64,000 nucleotides of DNA, from contig JAUIRK010001052.1 of NCBI GenBank assembly GCA_030549495.1, forward strand, positions 496,001 to 560,000, read 5' to 3'. The notes under the pieces are model-generated. The model did not search any database. It was not told where the DNA came from and saw nothing but the letters and a program-made list of their open reading frames with translations. Positions 35,054-46,226 of this stretch are shown here, piece by piece (the stretch's first letter is position 1; each line of letters begins with the position of its first letter). Source of the stretch: Nectonema munidae (taxonomy: Eukaryota; Nematomorpha; Nectonematoida; Nectonematidae). A program made the position numbers and the translations under genes.

Positions 35054-36262
35054 TTATGGTAAAAAGAGAGTTTTCAAAGAGTTCTTAGGAGAAATATAAA
35101 ATTCAGCTCGAGATCCATGATTGAATGGATAGGCAAATCCTCCATCAATAACTATGTAAGCGTCCCAACATTTCGAAAGTATACCTATATGCTTAGCAAA
35201 TCCACGACTTAAAGGTACTTTATATTTTTCACTTGTGATAGGATCGCGTATGGAGTAAGCCATGAGGGAAGATTCTGGAGAAAATTTAAGCAAGGAATTA
35301 AATCTATCGGTTATATTTTGAATAAAGCCTTGGTTAGAGATATCAAGCTGATGAGTAGTAGATTCATTGATCAATTTAATAAGTTCTCTTGTACTTTGAC
35401 TAGTTAGCTTATTGATATTGAAGAACCAACTGGAGGATCCAGAACCAGTACAAAGTGTTACACCACTACTCTTTTGTTTGCAATATGCTTCGTGATTTAC
35501 AGATAATTCATAGTAAGAAACTTTAGAAGCAAGGGACTCCCCAACAAAAACCTCATTCAAGGCCAATACAGGCAGGAACTTCTTTTTTACTGAAGCAGAA
35601 GGATATGAGTGGTCTCTAGTGGAAATATAATCTTGGACCTCTTTAAAATTATCTAGCCAACGACTTTGGTCGGGAAAAAAGAGTTTGGTGTGATGCAAAT
35701 GAACCAAGGATGTTGCTTCAACGGATGTATCTACAATTATTTTCACTCTACTACGGTAAACCCATTCGAATCTTCCATCAACAAGTTTGTTGAGCGCTTC
35801 ATCGAAATTGTACATATATATATTTGGCAAGCAAAGATACCCTTCAGAACTACATGGATCAGTATTTAATCCGATCACCGGCTTACTATTCGTTTTAACC
35901 AAACTGGCTGCCAATAAAAAAGTTCCATCACCTCCAGCAGTAAAAATAGCATCAGATTGGTTCAAGGCACTAGACGTATAAGTATATCGATTAACTACTT
36001 CAAACACGAAGCCACGGTTTTCTAGCGCTTTCTTAATCTTCTCTAAATACTTGTAATGTGTTTCATGATGCTTTAATAAACCATAGTAATCGGAACCGCG
36101 TCTTATAAGAATGCTTTTGAAGGATTCTTCATTTAACGCACCACTCCTTTGCTTTTCAAACTCATATCTAGTTATCTTTGAAAATATAAGAACGTTCCTT
36201 ATGCAAGAAAAATCGCTTAAAAAAGAACAAATTTTCTTGAATGTTAAGACAAATCGCAACAT
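35054..36262 (-). CDS. NADK2: Mitochondrial NAD kinase 2, single exon
   Basis: Phosphorylates NAD(H) to NADP(H) in the mitochondrial matrix, supplying NADPH for lysine, fatty-acid and proline metabolism. 402 aa in one uninterrupted frame (human NADK2 442). A basic/hydrophobic N-terminus (MLRFVLTFKKICSFLSDFSC) fits a mitochondrial targeting peptide. It is followed by the family-specific ITRYEFEKQR segment, the catalytic GGDGTFLLAAS motif (GGDG at 110-113), GLNTDPCSSEGYLCLP, LALNEVFVGESLASKVSYYE, KQKSSGVTLCTGSGSSSWFF and near the end KCWDAYIVIDGG, all in the order seen in NADK2. No stop or frameshift interrupts it, so it looks functional rather than a processed pseudogene. Confidence 0.93.
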   Translation of the reverse strand: MLRFVLTFKKICSFLSDFSCIRNVLIFSKITRYEFEKQRSGALNEESFKSILIRRGSDYYGLLKHHETHYKYLEKIKKALENRGFVFEVVNRYTYTSSALNQSDAIFTAGGDGTFLLAASLVKTNSKPVIGLNTDPCSSEGYLCLPNIYMYNFDEALNKLVDGRFEWVYRSRVKIIVDTSVEATSLVHLHHTKLFFPDQSRWLDNFKEVQDYISTRDHSYPSASVKKKFLPVLALNEVFVGESLASKVSYYELSVNHEAYCKQKSSGVTLCTGSGSSSWFFNINKLTSQSTRELIKLINESTTHQLDISNQGFIQNITDRFNSLLKFSPESSLMAYSIRDPITSEKYKVPLSRGFAKHIGILSKCWDAYIVIDGGFAYPFNHGSRAEFYISPKNSLKTLFLP

Positions 36263-39200
36263 TTCATTCTTGAAAGAAGTGCATAAATTTAATAAAAAAT
36301 GAATAAATACTACACAATAAAAATCATAAAAACATAATATGATGTTGAGAAACCTTCCAGTTTCTCCTCTAATTCTACAAATAGAATAAAACTGCTTAAA
36401 TCTAATGATTAAGTCGAATAAAAATTAAATTGAAATATCTAAAGAAGTCGATTTTATATATTAATTCTTTTTATTAGATATATGGGATAAAAAATAAATT
36501 ACGAATAATATCCACTGATTGATATTTATTGGTTTTAAATAATTAATAATGAATATTCAAGTAAAACTATCAGATAATGTTCTATTCGATTTTTCAAGTT
36601 GTATGTAACTAGGTAAATCATTGTCATTTGTTTTAAAATATGCTCAATATGCAGTTACACAAGTCCAATACTACAATTGTATATTCATAAATATTTGCCT
36701 TTGGTGATGTTAAAGCACGTGCTACAACTTCTATTAAGAGAATAATATCATCAATCCATTTTTATATCATACACAGGGGCACATCCAATATGCAGGATTT
36801 GGAAATAACCTCTTAAATCTGATGGGGCAAAATGTCTCTCTCCCACGTAATAATTTGGGCTTAACATAGAATCTAGCTCTTAGAAATTGTTTATTTTCAT
36901 TTACTCATCACATATATTTATTACCTCGTTATCGCTATCATTAAAACAATAGTTTAAAATTTAAAGATATCAAAGTTTCCTACAAAATCACAATATCGTC
37001 GTTTTTCATCATATGCGAATTTAAATTCTATTATAAGAAAACTATTACCATTATTGATGGAGTAGGGAGTGGTATATCTGTTCTCAAGGCTCCTTTTCAA
37101 ATAATTTCGTTTAATCTTTATATAGCTTGTAAAACAATCTTACATTTGAGCATTTTCAAGACAATATATTCGGAAAACTTCAATTTGACCACATTTTGAG
37201 TTTTAGTAAATAAAAAATATCTTGTGCATTGTTAAGTTTTTTTTTCGATAAAACGTGATTGTTCAGAAAAAAATTGTAATGTATACACATCATCTAGAAG
37301 TGCAATTTAGTGCATAAATTAAAACATTAAATGTTTCCCCTATTTATAAAAAAATAGTTTAAATTTATTACCTAATTTTTAAATTTATCATTTTTAATTA
37401 ATTTCTGGCAAATAACATCAAATAAAATTTACGAATTACTATTATATAAAAAATGAATACATTGGTGAAAAACTTTTCAAAAAAGTTCAGTCTAATAAGT
37501 CCATTTTGTGACCAATGACCAAAGAAAAACAGTGGTATATATTTTGGCCAGATCACTCAAATAAAAATCAGAGGTGTACATTGGGAAGAGCGATAAGAAA
37601 GAAAAATGAAATACTTTTCGTTGTATTGCAGGTTTAGGAGGTACAAGGAGGGGAGGGGGGGGGGGGGTGAAAAAGGCAGCAACACCAATAATTTTGAATT
37701 TTTTCACTGTGATTTCAAAGGAGGTGAAAAGGCCTTTTACAACACCAATAATTTTGATTTTTTTCAATTTTATGAGTAAACTTTCCATATTACTTAACTT
37801 GTTTTACTGTTAGAAGTGTGGCCCCATAATATACACAATCTACCCTAGTATTTTCTTAAAGCACTTTCATCATACCCAACCCTCCATATTTCAATTCCCT
37901 CAATTCGATATCTTTATTTCACTTATTTTAAAGATTTGTTAGCTTATGAGATTTACGATATTATTTTCTTCTTTTAAGGTGAAGTTTTAGAATGGATATT
38001 TTAAATCAATTTTTTTATAAATTTCTCTTTGATTTGAAATAAGTCAATATAAATTTGAGCCGTAGTTATTAGAGTTAGTAATGTAGCCATAAGTCCAAAA
38101 AGATTTTAATTATTTTATACAGAATCGACCATTGTGATTTCATTTTTAGGCTCATTTTTTACATTAGGGTATCAAAATCTCTGAAATTATAATCAATTTT
38201 TGTGGTTTAAATCTAAAATTGTTTCTAAAAACATTTATTCATATTATAAATACAAAATATTGTTTATAATTAATGCTGATTTTTTTCTAGAATTCTTAAT
38301 TAGATTGTGCAAATGTCTGAAAGTCAATCATATTTGCGTTCGAGGACTAAAAAATTCTTCCAGGAATATTATTAAAATTTTTAATTATATTAAATCGAAC
38401 ATGCTAAATTTCATATTTGAACTGATTTCGTAAGTGTGTCAAAATGTCGATCAAATTTGCGGATGAGGTCTGAAAATTATCCCCAAAAACTAAAAGCTGC
38501 GATTTTGAAACCTTGGTTATTAGACATGGATACAAACTACCTAGTGAACACAATGGAAAAAGCTTATTAAAGGTAGAGCTTTAAGAAATTACAATCTCCT
38601 AATGCATTGAAACAAGTTATCTAATCGCTAATAATGAATCTTGATTACAATCAAAAAATGTTTTTAATTTTAATAAAATTTTTGTATATTACTTTACAAA
38701 ATAATAAATGTTTAGGACTATTTATAATTTGTCGACTTTATCAAACACAACAACGAGGCAATCAAATGCAAAAAAACGTTACAAAATGCATAAACGACGT
38801 AATTGATTTTAAAACTTCACTAGATCGAAATTAAAACAATGAAAAAAATTTATATAAAAACAAATGACAATAAAAATAGTTATAAAGTGTAGTTCCACTT
38901 AAATTAAAAATGAAGATATGATTAAACTTTAATGCAAAATAAGTTTATTATAAATGAAATCGGAACTACCCTGCATGCAACCCTGCTAGAAAAAAAGAAG
39001 AAATGAAAAGGATAATACACACATAAAAAAAATATACGCATTCATAGTCACTCATAAAAACATAAAAAAGTAGCCCATTTAAAAGTTATAAGAAAGATAT
39101 TATATATAAAAAAAATTATTTTTAATAAATAATTAAAGATTACATTATTATAACACCTAGAATCATATATAGTAATTAGTTAAGTAAACATTTAATACAC

Positions 39201-39700
39201 AGGACAACAGGATTAATCACTACATAGAAAGTTTTATAAAAAACTCATTTAAAAAATAGGGTTGAAGTATTACAGATAAAATTTTAAAAAAAACTCAGAA
39301 AATTATACTTTTTTTTACTTTTTCCTAACAATTATATATTACATAAAATAATATATTTTCCAGTTTCAATTTCAAACAAATACTAATATGGTTTATAAAA
39401 AAGATGCCTCTCCTAATTGTATATCCCTTCAACTTCTGCTCCCACTACTACCATGCAAGAACTGCATTTCTTTCGTTATGCGCTAAAACTCTCAATTGCT
39501 CACTATCTAATTTCTACAAAGTACCTTCATATCCGAACCTCCTCAATGCCCTAAACTCTCTCATTATCTTCATAGAGTAGAACTTGTTATCTCCGAACCC
39601 AGATACTTCTCACACCACATCAACTCACATTTAAAAAAGCTAATAAAAAGAAAATCTACACAAATAACAACACTATTTTTTTTATATAAGACCTATATTC
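36263..39700. other. AT-rich intergenic stretch
   Basis: About 3.4 kb between NADK2 and the LINE. It contains a G-run (37650-37667), a short tandem duplication (37664-37775) and a pyrimidine-rich block at 39400-39600. No coding exon or transposon end was recognised. Confidence 0.4.
37664..37775. repeat. Short tandem duplication, unit about 62 bp
   Basis: GGTGAAAAAGGCAGCAACAC followed by CAATAATTTTGAATTTTTTC recurs as GGTGAAAAGGCCTTTTACAA and then CACCAATAATTTTGATTTTT. It directly follows a run of G. Probably slippage within or beside a transposon end. Confidence 0.5.
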
Positions 39701-39893
39701 TTTAACACAGATATTTTATTTTTTTTTTTCTGAAACACCCTGAACAGTATTGACTTAAAAATGGCGAAGCTTGTCTGAAACTTGTAAAGAATTTTATATT
39801 CACTTCTTTATTTAAAAGTATTTAAACGTTGTGTATTAATTTTAAATTGTTTTTCATTTTAATAATATTTATTAATAATATTTTACTGTATTA

Positions 39894-40979
39894 TTGCTTA
39901 TTATGGCAACTAATAACACTGAATGGAAATGTGAGAATTGTAGTAATTTTTCGATTCAACAAATTAAATGTGATTCATGCATGTGCTGGGTATGTTATAA
40001 GTGTCAAAGTTTTGATCAATCTCTATTGAAATCTTTAGATAAAAATAGTTCTAAAGGTCTAAGATGGCACTGTATCAAATGTTGTACAGAAGACCAACCT
40101 AATATACATAAATTATACGAAATGATAAAATCACTTACAAATCAAATAAGTGAACAAAACAAAGCTATTTGTTGTTTAAAAGAAAGTTTCAACATACAGT
40201 ACAAACCTCTAAATAAACCCACATACTCTCAAATTGCTAGTAAAGAAGTACCTAAAAAAGATAAAGTAATATATCTCAGCTCAAGTAATTTGAATGTTGA
40301 AGAAGTTAAGCAAAAGTCAGCAGCAATTCTCAACAATGTTAAAATAATATCCAACAAATCTACAAAAAATAAATTAAGATTAAGCTTTCCCGATAAACAT
40401 AGCTTAGAAAAAGCAGAGAAACTACTCTGCAAAAATGAAGATATAAAGATAAAAAAAATTAAGACTTTAATACCAAAAATTTCCTTTATTGTATCGAAAA
40501 ATATATCTGACAAGTCAATAACTGACCTTATACTTGAAAAAAACGAAGAAATTAATACAATGGTTGAAAATGGAAAAACGCTAAATCTTTTATTCACGAA
40601 AAGCATATCAAATGACAGTAAAATTGTAGTATTAAAAATGTCTCCTGAAATAATGTCATTTATAAAGAAAAATAATCTTTCCTTTTATTTTATGCTTGAA
40701 GTCAAAAGAGCCAAACCTTTTTTCTCCCATTTACAGTGTGGAAAATGTTTGATGTTTGGTCATACCACATCGAATTGTCTAAACTCAGCCATATGTAGAT
40801 ATTGTTCTTCCTCACATGAATCGTTTACTTGCCCTTTGAAAAATGAATTATCTGAACACAAATGCCATACCTGCCAAAAATATAATGAGAAAACGACGAA
40901 TCATTCTGCTATGAGTTTCACTTGCCCATATGTACTGAGAGAGATAGATTATGTTAAAAGTATAACTGCCTATGAATAA
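39894..40979 (+). CDS. LINE ORF1 protein with PHD-like finger and zinc knuckles
   Basis: 361 aa, intact. The N-terminus (about residues 8-55) has a Cys-rich PHD-like zinc finger: WKCENCSNFSIQQIKCDSCM, CWVCYKCQSFDQ and RWHCIKCC. A lysine-rich middle with a probable RRM-like fold follows. At the C-terminus (about 280-345) are zinc knuckles: CGKCLMFGHTTSNC, CRYCSSSHESFTC and CHTCQKYNEKTTNH. Such ORF1 proteins bind the element's RNA and act as chaperones. The last bases overlap the ORF2 start in ATGAATAA. The first in-frame ATG of this frame, at 39894, fits the annotated start; a second at 39903 is possible. Confidence 0.85.
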   Translation: MLIMATNNTEWKCENCSNFSIQQIKCDSCMCWVCYKCQSFDQSLLKSLDKNSSKGLRWHCIKCCTEDQPNIHKLYEMIKSLTNQISEQNKAICCLKESFNIQYKPLNKPTYSQIASKEVPKKDKVIYLSSSNLNVEEVKQKSAAILNNVKIISNKSTKNKLRLSFPDKHSLEKAEKLLCKNEDIKIKKIKTLIPKISFIVSKNISDKSITDLILEKNEEINTMVENGKTLNLLFTKSISNDSKIVVLKMSPEIMSFIKKNNLSFYFMLEVKRAKPFFSHLQCGKCLMFGHTTSNCLNSAICRYCSSSHESFTCPLKNELSEHKCHTCQKYNEKTTNHSAMSFTCPYVLREIDYVKSITAYE

Positions 40980-43875
40980 TAATGGTAATAATTTTATTTT
41001 TCATAATGACATTTCTAACACGAGTTCTATAAAGAACTCAGAAAACTTTTATTTAGACCATATCCATCCAAATACTTATGAGAATAATTTTTTAAGTTTA
41101 AACATCCAATCTCTTTGTAGCAAATTTGATGAGTTTGAAATTTTTGTTGAAAGGCTAGATTCACTTTTGAATAATCCTCTTAGTATAATATGTCTCCAAG
41201 AAACATGGTGTTGCGAGGAAAACAAAAAATTTGATTTAAAAAATTATACTACGTTCAATATCCCGAAGAGGGCTTCCTCACATGGAGGATTGATGTTTTT
41301 TGCTAATATAAACTTATACGTGGAACTTGGTGAAACTGAATTTTCCATTGCGTCATTTGAATATCAGTCATTAATAGTCCATACTACAACTAAAAAACTC
41401 ATTATACACAATATATACAGATTACCTTCAGCATCGAAAGAAAAAATTGATATCTTTTTGACCTTTTTTGAAAATTTGCTGTCAAAAATTGATAAAAACT
41501 GTGTGAATTTATTTTGTGGAGATTTCAACTTTGACTTACTCAAAATGTCAAAACACTTTGCTAGTAGATTTTTCAATTTGATTATCACTCATTACTTTAT
41601 ACCAACAATTACCAAACCTACTCGTTTACAATCAAATACTATTATTGATAACTTCTTCATTAGTAACAACTTTGTTAATTATACAGCTTTGAACTGCATG
41701 ACTTACTTCTCGCATCATATCCCAATTTTATTATAATTGGATTTGAAATTGAAAAATTTCAGAGCAGAACATATATACAAAAAACTGAACGTTAGAACCT
41801 TTCAAACTTTGGCTGCGCATAGTAATTGGTATTGTAGTTCAGAGTTAGATAACCAAAATCCTGATAGTTTATTTAATCATTTAACGAATAATCTCAATTC
41901 CCTAATTATGATGTCAACAAGGAATATGATATATAATAAGTACAAACACAATATTAAACCTTGGATTACCCTTGAAATATTAAAACTTATCAAACTTCGT
42001 GATAAGCTTTACCAAAAATTGAAAAAAAAAGTTCATTCTCAGTTAGATCACAATATATAAAAATTAGAAATACCATAAAATACACAATACGGAAATCTAA
42101 AGAAACTTATATAGCCCATAACTTTTCTCAATGCAATTCGATGAAAAAAATATGGAATGAAATAAATGGGTTCATAAAATGTAAGGACAAAACAAAAATA
42201 CATGTTAAATATGGATCAAATTTAGTTGATGACACAACTGCAGCTGATATGTTTAACGAACATTTCACGAATATAGTCGTAAACCCTATATTAAAGTTTG
42301 ATATTCTTTCAAAAAAATTCACTGGTGAATCATTTGAGTTGAGTTTAAGCACACCAGACCAGATATTGACTATTATTGATGAACTTGATGTAAATAATAC
42401 GGAAGACATTTATGAAATTTCAATGAAACATGTGAAATATATAAAACAAATTCTATGTTATCCTTTATCTTACTCCATCAATCTAGCTTTAAATAATAAT
42501 AGATTTCCTGATGTACTGAAATTACATAAAGTTATACCTGTTCATAAAAAAGGTGACAAATCTGCGATCGAAAACTTTAGACCCATCTCAATAATACCAA
42601 TATTTTCCAAAATATTTGAAAAGTTTATTCATAAACAGTTAAATATTTACATAAATTCAAATAATTATATTAATAAATTTCAATTTGGGTTTAGAGAAAG
42701 CTATTCAACTGAGGCATATCACGCGTATATAGGAAAAGTAGTTGAAATCATTGAAAAGAAAGATGATGCACTTCTTTTCTTCTTCGATCTTTCGAAAGCT
42801 TTTGATAGATTGAGCCATTCTACTCTGATTGAAAATCTCTTTAGGTGCAAGATTGGGAAGAATACCTTACTTTTCTTTTCTTCTTACTTAAATAACAGAT
42901 CACAAAAAGTTAAATTAAATGATACATTTTCTAACATCTTACCTGTCAGAGCCGGTGTTCCTCAGGGATCTATCCTTTCACCTCTTCTTTTCAACATTGC
43001 AATTAATAACATATTTTACATCTCAGAGACTCTAAACTATTTACTCTTTGCTGATGATATTTGTGCTTATTTACCATTATCCAAAATAAAAGAAGGCAAT
43101 AACATTGACTCAAATAAGCTAAATTCAGAACTCAATTCACTTTATGAATGGTGCGACATCAACAATCTTCGAATAAACAAAGGCAAAACTAAATGTATGT
43201 TAATTTCGAATAAACCAAAAATAGACAAAAGCTTTCTATTTCAAACTGGTATAGAAGTAGTTGATAAATTTGAAATACTAGGTTTAATTATTGATAAAAA
43301 ACTCAAATTTAATCATCATGTTGAAAAAATAGCATTAAATTTGAATAGAATAAATGGCATTTTGTACCGTACCAAAAATATTTTCCCTTTAAAAACAAGA
43401 CTGACAATATATAAGCAACTTTTCTTATCATACTTGAACTATAGCATTTTTAATTGGTATCCATATGGAAAAAAGCGCATTGAAATTATACAAAAAAAAA
43501 GCATTGAGAATTGTTTTTCATCTTAAGTATAGGGACCATACCAGTGCCATTTTTAATGAAAATAATTTATTGAAAGTGGATGACATTTACCAACTTAGAG
43601 TTGCAATGTTTCTATTTAAAAACTTAACTGGTAAATTATATAATGTTTTTGGTAGCTTTATTAATTTTAAACCATCTCATTATGAAACAAGATTTTCCAA
43701 CCAACCAATCAGGGTAGACTACTCACTTAAAGGTTCGAACATTTCCATTCTTAAAAAAACTAATCAATTTTTCAAAAATCACATATTTTTGTATGATAAT
43801 CTAGATGTTTCACACTTCTCATTTAAAAATAGGGTAAAACATTATCTTTTAGGTTTAAATAAATGTACATCTTAA
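40972..43875 (+). pseudogene. LINE ORF2: APE endonuclease and reverse transcriptase, three breaks
   Basis: Starts at the ATG at 40972, overlapping the ORF1 stop by 8 bases. Endonuclease: FLSLNIQSLCSKFDEFE, IICLQETWC (catalytic E), LFCGDFNFDLL, and YFSHHIPILL where SDHxPI is expected. A single TAA at 41734-41736 interrupts the same frame. A frameshift lies around 42025-42060. The RT follows: VIPVHKKGDKSAIENFRPIS, FQFGFRESYSTEAY, LLFFFDLSKAFDRLSHS, AGVPQGSILSPLLFNIAI and LLFADDICAYL (FADD at 43047-43058). A second frameshift lies in the A9 run at about 43491-43500, after which KKALRIVFHLKYRDH continues to 43875. Otherwise complete. Confidence 0.88.
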
Positions 43876-44404
43876 CTTTATAGTTTATATTTTTGTTAAA
43901 ATTTTACTAATATCCTAAAAAATCTAATAACGGCCATACTTGGCTTTTGATTTTTTAGTAATATTAATTTCAAAAAAAAAAAAAAAAAATTTCAAACTAT
44001 TCTACATTTATGCTTTAATACATACCTTCAAACTTTTCATACTTATAAATATATACATATATATGTCTATTAATTATTAGAATGATGATCTTGTAATTGT
44101 TTTATTGTTTGTGAAATATTCTCCTTGCTTTTTTTTTATCAATAAATCTTCTTCTTCTCTTCTTATTCTTTAACACCCACCTACTACCTTCACTCAATCA
44201 ATCATCCCCTAACTACTACCTCAAAAATCCAGCTTTCTACACCTCAAACTCCCTCAACAACTAACCAATTTCTCCAAAGTCCCTCACTCTTAATGCAAGC
44301 CAAATCATTACAATTTTTTCAAATTTCAACTTCAAGCATTTCGTAAGGACATGGAAAAGTCTGATAGTGGTTAGATATTTTTTGCAACCTACCTACCTCC
44401 ATAG

Positions 44405-44574
44405 GATTGAGACTCAATGTTGGTTATGGTGTACCTCTCAGCCTAACAGTTGAAGTTCAGGGTTTCAATCCAAAAGGCTCTCGACTTATAAAAACAAAAT
44501 CTGTGATTAACCATCCCAAGCATAATGCGAGCATATAGCCTTACAGGAGAAAGAGCTTTGATATCATACCAACA
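44405..44574 (+). mobile_element. tRNA-derived SINE, copy 2
   Basis: Same family as 2263-2445 and 55132-55309. It reads GAGACTCAATG, a decayed B box (GGTTTCAATCC), CATAATGCGAGCATATAGCC and CTTTGATATCATACC. The most diverged of the three copies. Confidence 0.8.
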
Positions 44575-44983
44575 AAATAAAAAATCAAGTTATTATTTTA
44601 ATGTTTTAAATTATTTTTTAATTATTTATAATTCCATTTCAAATAATAAATTATATTAGTTTAAGGCTGAGAATAATTCTTCTATGTATATTTAATTTAT
44701 TCTGTAAATATTTAAATTTGTTTTCATCTGTTTGGGTGTATTTGGGTAAAAAGTCTCACCTGTTGGCAGAATAATGGATTGTCCAATAATGTAAAAAAGG
44801 AAAAGAGAACGACCTTTCAAAAGATGGAATTAAAAAAAATGGCTAGCCGAAATTATATTGGAAGAATATGCTCTGGACAGAATGAAGTAGAGGATTAGGA
44901 TCATGGCCGACGATCCCCAGTCCCTATCTCCCCAGATTGTACACAAAGTTTTAATTCTCTTTTCATATGAGTATAATTTACAT

Positions 44984-45130
44984 AGAAGAAGAAGAAGAAA
45001 TTTTATTGATAAAATAAAATTGGAATATAGGCATAAAACTATAATATCAATGAATGAATATAATAAATTTGCAGGCTTTACAATAGAGGCGAAAAAGGAG
45101 GTCTTTAGACTTCATCGAGAATTCGACTCA
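44984..45130 (-). mobile_element. Possible LINE 3' tail
   Basis: Read on the minus strand the end is TTATCAATAAAATTTCTTCT followed by more TTC repeats. This nearly matches the end of the 40-kb LINE (TTATCAATAAATCTTCTTC). Only the tail similarity is convincing. Alternatively the AGA repeats close a plus-strand LINE whose C-terminus would be the YALDRMKWKRIRI frame at about 44860-44900. Confidence 0.35.
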
Positions 45131-46063
45131 TCCATCACTAAAGCCGGAGACAAGTAAATCGGAAGAGATAACAAAAAAAAAAGAGGTAAAACAAGTTAGT
45201 TAAAAATATGAAAAAAAAATATATATCATATTATATGCATATAAATATATTCCAGACAACATTAAAAGAAAAAAAAATTATGACGAATATAAAGGTTGAA
45301 GTAAAAACAGAAAAGTTCAATTGTGCATAATACATTTTAACGACTCTTTGAATTTATGAAAACTGTATATGTTTAATTTGTAATGATATGAGCTTGAAAT
45401 ATATATATTATCCCCAACAAACCACTGATATTTATTATATATTAAATATTTGTTTAATACAAAAATATCAAATATTTTCTATCCTTCAAAAATTTATTAA
45501 ATAGCTTAACTTTTCGAAGGAGGGCAGGGGCTAGAGCAGCCTTTTTATCCATTCCTGGCTAATATACTCTTAAGCTAGTAAAATTAAATTTAGTTTCTGT
45601 AATTTTAATCTTCAACAAACTTTCCATAATAAGACAATTGGAAAAAATATTTTTTTATGAAAATAAATTCTTAATTCCTATTTGTTATCATTTTTACATG
45701 TAAGTTTCTGTATTTTAAAAAAACTATTTTGGTCAAAAGATCAAATTTAAAAATAAATATTTAATAAGAATAAAAAATGCTTTGAATGAGTTTTTTACGA
45801 TTTTATACATATGTATAAAACGTTTTTGATATATGAAAAAAATCTTAAAAATTGAAATATTCTTAATTTTTTAAATAAAATAGTTAAAAAATGCATAGCT
45901 AAACTTTTTAAAATTTCTAAACTGGTTAAAATTATGTTGATAAAAATAATACATATAATTATAGTTGTTTCTATATATATTATAATTATATTACATATAT
46001 CTGACCAATGTTAAAAAAACACTGGTATTTATAGTATGTTTTTTTTAATTAAGATCAATAGTA
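45131..46063. other. PELO upstream region
   Basis: AT-rich; the PELO promoter and 5' UTR should lie here. No core promoter motif stood out with confidence, and no coding remnant was recognised. Confidence 0.35.
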
Positions 46064-46226
46064 ATGAAATTAGTTTTTAAAAGCATTAAAAGTGGTCAAG
46101 GAAGTGTTTGTTTGATTCCACAAGAAAGTGAAGATATGTGGCACGCCTACAATCTAATTACACAAGGAGATCAAATCAAATCATCTACCTTTAGAAAAAT
46201 AAAACGTCCAAAATGTCCTAACTCAG
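46064..46226 (+). CDS. PELO: PELO exon 1
   Basis: 163 nt, residues 1-54 plus one base. MKLVFKSIKSGQGSVCLIPQ and EDMWHAYNLITQGDQIKSST match human MKLVRKNIEKDNAGQVTLVP and EDMWHTYNLVQVGD. Donor gtattag after TCA G. Confidence 0.93.

Larger units (their letters stand above)
39894..44165 (+). mobile_element. Nearly full-length LINE (non-LTR retrotransposon)
   Basis: Two open frames in the usual order: ORF1 (39894-40979) and ORF2 (40972-43875, endonuclease then reverse transcriptase), then a 3' region with a TATCAATAAATCTTCTTCTT end. TTC repeats serve as tail, as they also do for the LINE ending near 53745. The domain order and APE-type endonuclease place it in the Jockey/CR1-like group; the exact clade needs an RT tree. 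Only one in-frame stop and two frameshifts in about 4 kb, so it is recent. The 5' end was not defined. Confidence 0.88.

Noticed and set aside
40229-40606. 125-aa minus-strand open frame
   Set aside because: Antisense of LINE ORF1.
43974-43990. A-run as the LINE poly(A) end
   Set aside because: The recognisable 3' end, shared with another copy, is the TTC-type tail about 170 bases further on; the A-run is internal.
44903-45157. 84-aa plus-strand frame with an RRRRR run
   Set aside because: The arginines come from the AGA microsatellite; it reads through a probable LINE tail and is not a gene.
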